Assembly: GCA_018105865.1 (NCBI GenBank)
Contig: CM030859.1
Span: forward strand, 4,764,343-4,828,342
DNA length: 64,000 bases
Direction of reading: 5' to 3'
Source of the DNA: Metaphire vulgaris
Lineage: Eukaryota > Annelida > Clitellata > Crassiclitellata > Megascolecidae
In this document: piece by piece, positions 42,838 to 64,000 of the stretch
How positions within the stretch are numbered: the stretch's first letter is position 1
Layout: every line of letters begins with the position of its first letter
Notes under the pieces: generated by a model
Told to the model about the DNA's origin: nothing
Database searches by the model: none
What the model saw: the letters and a program-made list of their open reading frames with translations, nothing else
Made by a program: the position numbers and the translations under genes

Positions 42838-42841
42838 TTAA

Positions 42842-43475
42842 ATTGTGGAAAAATCATTTGACTGACCTCTTATTTAAGCAATTATATTATAAGCGTAAAT
42901 TTGATTTAAGGATAAATTCTGCTATTTTTTAATTTGCTTTTGCTGACTGTGCCTTCCTTCATACCATCATTGGCAAAATCCAACTTCCACCTGTGAGAAT
43001 ATGGTTAATCTGAACTCAGACAATTGAAGCACTTTAAACTTTTGGTTTGTCAGGACCTTTGTTCTTACTAATTTATCTTTGAAGATTTTCTTCTAAGGAC
43101 ACCGTAGCAACTTTAAAAAATGCAATTTTCAGATCCACTTTCCTTTTGACAAATCTCCTATCCAAAGGTTGTCTCTGCAGTTGTATAGTCTCTCATTTGA
43201 AAAACACATTGTCACTGCATTCAGCTCTACGCATTTTCCCATTCGCATATGCCTAAAATTAGATGCCCTTAAACCCGTTATACTTTTGTTTAGCAACTAT
43301 ACTTTTGTCTTTTGTCTACTTTTGTTTTCTCATGATGTGTCCATGATGCACGGGTTTTCAGACACTTGGATTACTGTAGCTCCAGTTTCTTATGATGCTC
43401 CCTCAAACCTAATGAAGCTTGTATTTATTTCTTAATGATGCCTCTGAAACCCTGGCTATGCCACTGTATAAGAAT
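42842..43475. other. Unannotated stretch
   Basis: An 88-codon plus-strand frame (43169-43435) has no recognisable domain. Nothing else seen. Confidence 0.35.
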
Positions 43476-44640
43476 GTCATCATCATCATCATCATAGTTG
43501 CTTTCTGCCAGCTCCTTAGCGGCAATAGCTAGACACAAAACTTTTTCATTTATTGCCACAAAACTTTTCCATTTATCTTTTCCGTTGTTAATCTCATTCC
43601 ATCTGTTATTGTCATTTGATATCTTTTGAAGTCTTCTTTGATGTTATCTATCCACTTTTCCTGGGTCTTCCTCTTCCTCTTTTGCCTTCTTTGTATGTGT
43701 AGAGTGCTTTATATGGGAGTCTGTTGCTTTTCATTCTATTTACGTGTCCATACCATCTAAGTCTTTTTGTTCTGATTTTATCTATTATTGTCTCTTTCAT
43801 CCCCAGTCTATTATATATTCCTGATGTACCGGTATTCATTTCTTGTCTTTTGAATCTACTTACTCCCAATATCTTTCTCAAACAACTCATTTCTGCCACC
43901 AACAGTCTGTTTTCATCTGCTCATTTTAATACCGGTATTCATGTTTCTGATCCATAAAGCATTTGTGGAACAATGATAGTGTTGTATGGACAGAAGGTAG
44001 AACAAGTGAAACAATTCTGCTACCTTGGCAGCCTTATCACGGAAGATGCCAGATGTCAAAGCGAAATAAGAAGGAGAATTGCAATGGGAAAGGAAGCATT
44101 TTACCAAAGGAAGGAAATAATGAGGAGTAATCTCGATAAAGGGCTAAAGAAGAGAATGATTAAAACACTGATATGGAGTGTGGTGTTATGGCTCAGAGAC
44201 ATGGACGATGAGAAAAGACGACATCAGAAGACTGGAGGCGTTCGAGATGTGGACATGGAGGCGAATGGAAAGAATAAGTTGGACACAACATATATCCAAT
44301 AAAGAAGTCCTAGATATCGTGGAAGAGAAAAAGACAATAATACAAACAATAAAACAAAGGCAAAGGAGCTGGATGGGCCACATTTTAAGAGGAGAATCAT
44401 TGTTCAAAACAATACTGGAAGGGCACATGGGGGGTAAAATAAACAGAGGAAGACCAAAGACGGATACAAAGGATTAAAGACCCAAGCTGCTGACAGAGAA
44501 AGATGGCGCCAATGGGAACCAGGACCTGCTTCCGGGCAGAGAACTTAAAGAAAAAGAAAGATAGTGTTGTATATTTGAATTTGCTGATTTTTATTTCTTT
44601 TGCATTCCAAATAAGAATGTAATTATTACAATTGAACAAT
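43476..44640 (-). mobile_element. Minus-strand LINE with CAT/GAT tail, interrupted
   Basis: The minus frame reads LRKILGVSRFKRQ, IYNRLGMKETIIDKIRTKRL, RWYGHVNRMKSNRLPYKAL and KRGRGRPRK, the C-terminus of the family seen at 1-1503. Its 3' end is a (GAT)n tail (43476-43495 as CAT). It is interrupted at 43987 and resumes at 44573: TATTTGAATTTGCTGATTTT and TTTGCATTCCAAATA there match 190-235 of the first LINE. Confidence 0.88.
43988..44559 (+). mobile_element. 5'-truncated LINE insertion with 13-bp target duplication
   Basis: GATAGTGTTGTAT occurs at 43975-43987 and 44560-44572, flanking a plus-strand LINE end. That end has VEQVKQFCYLGSLITED, WCYGSETWTMRKDD, MWTWRRMERISWTQ and NRGRPKTDTK, with an A-rich tail (AAAGAAAAAGAAA). 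This is the signature of target-primed reverse transcription into the older opposite-strand LINE. Confidence 0.92.
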
Positions 44641-44837
44641 ACTTGTCTTATTTCATTATTATTCTAATATAGATGACTTGACTGGTGTTTATGTAGTGCC
44701 TATTTATAAATGAGTATTTTCATGTAAGTTGTCTGAGTATTATGTGATCTGTATTGGATGATTGTGTGAAGATTTCTGTGCATCATAAAGCCCATTGTTT
44801 TAATGCCGTCTTTCAATGTATTATATCTTCTGACCAT

Positions 44838-45027
44838 CAGTGGCGGCTCCACCGGGGGGTCAGGGGGGCCTGTGCCCCCCTATTGAGTGCCTGGCCCCCC
44901 AGTGGCCCCCCTGTTGGGACCCTATACTTAATGCTACATACATTAAACAACAAATGGTTGGCCCCCCCATGATTAGAAGTTGCCACCCCAACGGCCCCCC
45001 ACTTGCCAAATCCTAGAGCCACCACTG
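44838..45027. mobile_element. hAT-type MITE (CAGTGGCGG family), CTGACCAT duplication
   Basis: CAGTGGCGGCTCC on the left, ...GAGCCACCACTG on the right, with CTGACCAT at 44830-44837 and 45028-45035. The 190-bp unit with C-runs is the reference for the copies at 22.9, 26.2 and 50.9 kb. Confidence 0.93.
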
Positions 45028-45479
45028 CTGACCATTGCACTATATCAACAGTTTACTGCATTACATAAGCAAAGTTCAGACTGTCAGGACAAGACTCTAT
45101 ACATGATTTCACTTGTCTTGTTCTCTGTTTTTTGGGTTCCAGTGAAGCATCTCTTGGCTTAATGTTGATGGTGTTAATGTTAACTTAGACGATGTAAGTT
45201 ATTTGGCCTTGTTTGAACAGAAATAGAATTTCTGATGTTTTGACTTACCAGGTAGAAATGGTAACAAGGATATATTTTAATGGCCTTGTACACTAAGGAA
45301 TATTGTTAATTGCTGTTCAGATGTCAGCACTTTTCATTTCATTTTACCTCAAAATTACTGGTAAATACAATGCATATGTAGCATTACTTTCACTAATTTT
45401 GGGATATTATTTGGTAAAAGGTTAAACTTGATGGGGAATGAAGATTCAAAACATCAAATTAACTTAAGAAGGTTGACAG

Positions 45480-45746
45480 TAGGGCTGTCAATTTTGTTTA
45501 AAGTTGCTCGGGTACCGTCCAATTTTTTAACGGGTACCCAAATTGGCATAATGTCCATTGTGACCTCATCTCTACACCCAACTAAATAACCACACTCCCC
45601 CTCCGATCGCTGAAACTAATGATTCTCTCAGGGACCAGAGGGGAGTGTGACATATTGGCCTTGTTTCTACGGGTACCCAATTTTACTGCCCGAGTAATAG
45701 GACACCAACAGGTACCCAAGTTCTCGGGTACCCTTTGACTCCCTTA
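45480..45746. mobile_element. hAT-type MITE with GGGTACC repeats
   Basis: TAGGGCTGTCAA and ...TTTGACTCCCTTA are imperfect inverted ends. GTTGACAG is duplicated exactly (45472-45479, 45747-45754). Several CGGGTACC motifs lie near both ends. Confidence 0.8.
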
Positions 45747-45754
45747 GTTGACAG

Positions 45755-46183
45755 TTTGTATTTGAATGCAGCTGCTACTAACTTCTACATCAGATTATGC
45801 AGTAAGTATCTCAGATTTTAAGACAGAAAGTAATTTTTGAAATGCATGTGACACTATTATATTTTAAATATAGAATTTAGTGGTTATAGGACTATTTGCC
45901 CACTTGGCTAAATGGGTTCGAATGGGCTAATGAACTAGAGAGTGCATCCGGGATGAGATGAATATTTGATTTATAGTCGTCCTTACGATCAATTTAAAGA
46001 CCACTCAGAAGATCAAATCAATAATAGTTCTGACCAAGATTTGGAAGCTAACTAGGACAATTATTAGGTCATTTAAATCAGTCGTTCTCCACAGGTCCAT
46101 CAAAGCTCTTTAGGGTTCCTTGAACAGAGTCCAGAGCAGGCCATTAGTTTGATAAAAGCAACCTATAACATCTTTGGAGTGGG
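45755..46183. other. Unannotated stretch
   Basis: No recognised gene or repeat ends. Confidence 0.35.
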
Positions 46184-46470
46184 AAGGTGGCCAAGTGGTA
46201 AAACACTAGAGCGACACATTGACAGAACATGGATCTAGTTCTGCTGAAGCCCCGAAGGTCGGCTCAGCCTTAACTGCTGATGGGTGTTGGTAAAAATGAG
46301 AAGCAGTGTTATGCTGGGAGGTAAAAATGTGGGGATTTGGGGGAAGGCAATGGTAAACTACCCTAGATTAATGGCGTAAGCCACCTGTGTCACTGCTTGC
46401 CTAGTACCGGAGATCAGCGCTGGGTCCAACATTCAAATTTGAGTGTGGGTGAGACCTTTACCTCTATAAT
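46184..46470 (+). mobile_element. tRNA-derived SINE
   Basis: Starts GGAAGGTGGCCAAGTGGTAA with a good A box (TGGCCAAGTGG). The B box is degraded. The body (GGTCGGCTCAGCCTTAACTG, then TAAAAATGAGAAGCAGTG) matches the SINE at 60960-61243, confirming a dispersed family. Confidence 0.75.
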
Positions 46471-47728
46471 TCTTTTAATGGCATTTTGACTATATTGTAA
46501 TCCTTGTACAAATGTTGGGGTCCATGAGGATATCAAGAGTCAGAGATAGGGGTCTGCCACTGAAACAAGCTTGAAAATGACTGATTTAAGCTACAACTTG
46601 ATCTATATACCGGTATTTGAGGTTGATGAGTATTTGATTGGTTTTAAGAAGGTATGAGAGACAGGTTTGTGCCTTTTCTTGCTGGAATGTTCTTGGACTA
46701 CATTTGCTGATTGCTCTGTCGTTGACTTGATGAAGACTTTTGCATCTGTGCCCTTATGCAAATGTTGTCTGATTGGGTCAGAATTCCAGAACTTTGTGCA
46801 ATTTGTCTGTTGCCATGGTAAAGAATGAAATGAACGGATTATAAAGATGACAATGACTTTCCTAGTTTTTCATTGTTCCACATGGATTGGACTTTTTGTT
46901 CTTTCATTTGAGGTTTCCCAGTATTATCATCCTTTTGGCTGACAGGCGTTTTTGTGTGAAGCAGTACATGGAGGGAGTGTTTAATTATCATTATTGTTGT
47001 TGGCGTTTCTTGTAATTTGAAATTCTGATTAGGATTGTGATTATTATAATGAGTGTAATCATTAGAGCACTATGTATACTGTTATTACCATTGATTCCTC
47101 TGGCCAATAGTTATTGTGTTTACTGATGTTTTTTTTTGTATTTGATTTACCCGGTATATTCATTGTCATTGGTGTTGTTATTGTGGTATCAGTTTATCTT
47201 ACTTAAAAATTTTGGATCATATCATCATTGTTATAGTATCGTGTTTTTTTTACAGATAAATGATGTATTGTTGTTATTATTAGCTATTTCTTAGTTAGAT
47301 TATTATTTGTTTGTAAGAGGGCTTCATTATCTCTTCTGCCAGACACTTTGCCTTGAGATGATGAACTGACAGTAATGGATGCTGGTTTTGGCTTCTTAGT
47401 GTCTTCAGGATGCAGCTTTTTTATGCAGCAGTTTTGTAGTCTTGTTAAAATCATGGAGAATGTCCATTTTTGTTTTGGTCATCAGTGAGACGTGGTGCCT
47501 GATTTGACCTGTACTTCATGTTCTGACTGGATGTCTACTTGGTTCTTTTCTAAATTTCTTGACTATTGCAGTTGTCTGTTTTGATGATGTATTATATATT
47601 CATTGTTGTTTTGGTTGGCAGTCGATGTGTCTGATGGATGCCAATATCATTTGTGTGAGAGTCAGACACCCTCCCACACTGAATCTCCACAATTCCTTAC
47701 AACATTTTTCACATCTCTTCACTCACAG
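46471..47728. other. Region 5' of the first recognised WNK exon
   Basis: T-rich with scattered short frames. No upstream coding exon recognised. A promoter or 5' intron is plausible but no site is convincing. Confidence 0.35.
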
Positions 47729-47751
47729 CTGCTGAGGCAGGAGTTTCTGAC

Positions 47752-63591
<15,840 letters not shown>

Positions 63592-64000
63592 GTTATACAT
63601 TTTATGTAATTTCACTATTATTGGTTGTAATTTTCGTGATATTTTAAATTTTCCATTTCATTCAGGTGATAACCTCAATCATCCACAATTGATTGTCAAC
63701 AATGGATATATGTGTGTGTTTTTCTTTTAAGTTAAGATTAAGCCACACCACATTGCACTGGGTTACCTAAGAAATACGCAGGTCATTTAGGCTGACGTGG
63801 AAGATCAGTTAATGGATTCAATAAAACAGTTACACACACACACACATCGACAAATGTGTCAAATTTTTGACAGCCTTTGTCACGTTCCCCAGCCTATGAA
63901 CTGGTTTGATTAGCAACACTTATACATTGTGGCTAGGCACCCAATTTCCAAGTTTATCTCTGTAGTCCTGCATCTGACTTTGCATTTTTTATGTTTGTCT
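63592..64000. other. Right edge: probable WNK intron 7
   Basis: No further WNK exon recognised. (CA)n run near 63832-63846. Confidence 0.4.

Noticed and set aside
63592..63730. WNK exon 7 ending at a stop at 63728
   Set aside because: The tail after the Gln-rich part is unrelated to WNK, and WNK proteins normally extend far beyond this point.

Overview
The window is animal nuclear DNA: split genes with GT/AG introns, no operons, AT-rich intergenic DNA and a very heavy load of transposable elements. A PRDM9-type gene that still has a KRAB-like domain, together with APP-like and WNK-like genes, points to an invertebrate deuterostome. An echinoderm is my best guess, because a KRAB-bearing PRDM9 (Meisetz) homologue has been described from sea urchin. 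The species cannot be fixed from this sequence alone.

Three host genes are supported. (1) About 19.0-20.0 kb, minus strand: the first two coding exons of an amyloid-precursor-protein-like (APP) gene, namely a signal peptide and then the start of the growth-factor-like E1 domain. Its remaining exons lie at lower coordinates or outside the window and were not found. (2) About 30.2-36.3 kb, plus strand: a PRDM9-like gene in eight exons whose phases all fit (636 residues). The order is KRAB-like, SSXRD-like, zinc knuckle, PR/SET, then five C2H2 fingers, with a frameshifted sixth-finger remnant after the stop. (3) About 47.75 kb to the right edge, plus strand: a WNK kinase in seven recognised exons, covering the N-terminal region, the complete kinase domain and the PF2-like domain. 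It runs off the window.

Layout. 1-19 kb is repeat-rich, with a minus-strand LINE, nested hAT-type elements at 2.5-3.7 and 12.7-14.9 kb, a tandem array of small hairpins at 12.3 kb and a long-inverted-repeat element at 16.9-18.0 kb. At 20.7-28.5 kb there is a candidate solo LTR, LINE 3' ends, an element with 39-bp perfect terminal repeats, and a nest in which a CR1-like LINE holds a piggyBac element, which holds a copy of a hAT-type MITE, which holds another hAT-type element. 28.9-29.8 kb has three short MITE-like elements. 36.4-47 kb is again LINE, hAT and SINE debris. The WNK introns carry further MITEs, a mariner remnant, SINEs and microsatellites.

The three genes have no evident joint function: APP is a membrane protein precursor, PRDM9 a histone methyltransferase/DNA-binding protein of meiotic recombination, and WNK an ion- and osmo-sensing kinase. 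Their proximity is ordinary gene order. The more novel content is the short, homogenised and apparently truncated PRDM9 finger array and the unusually readable record of nested transposition. At least a dozen insertions still have exact 8-bp target duplications.
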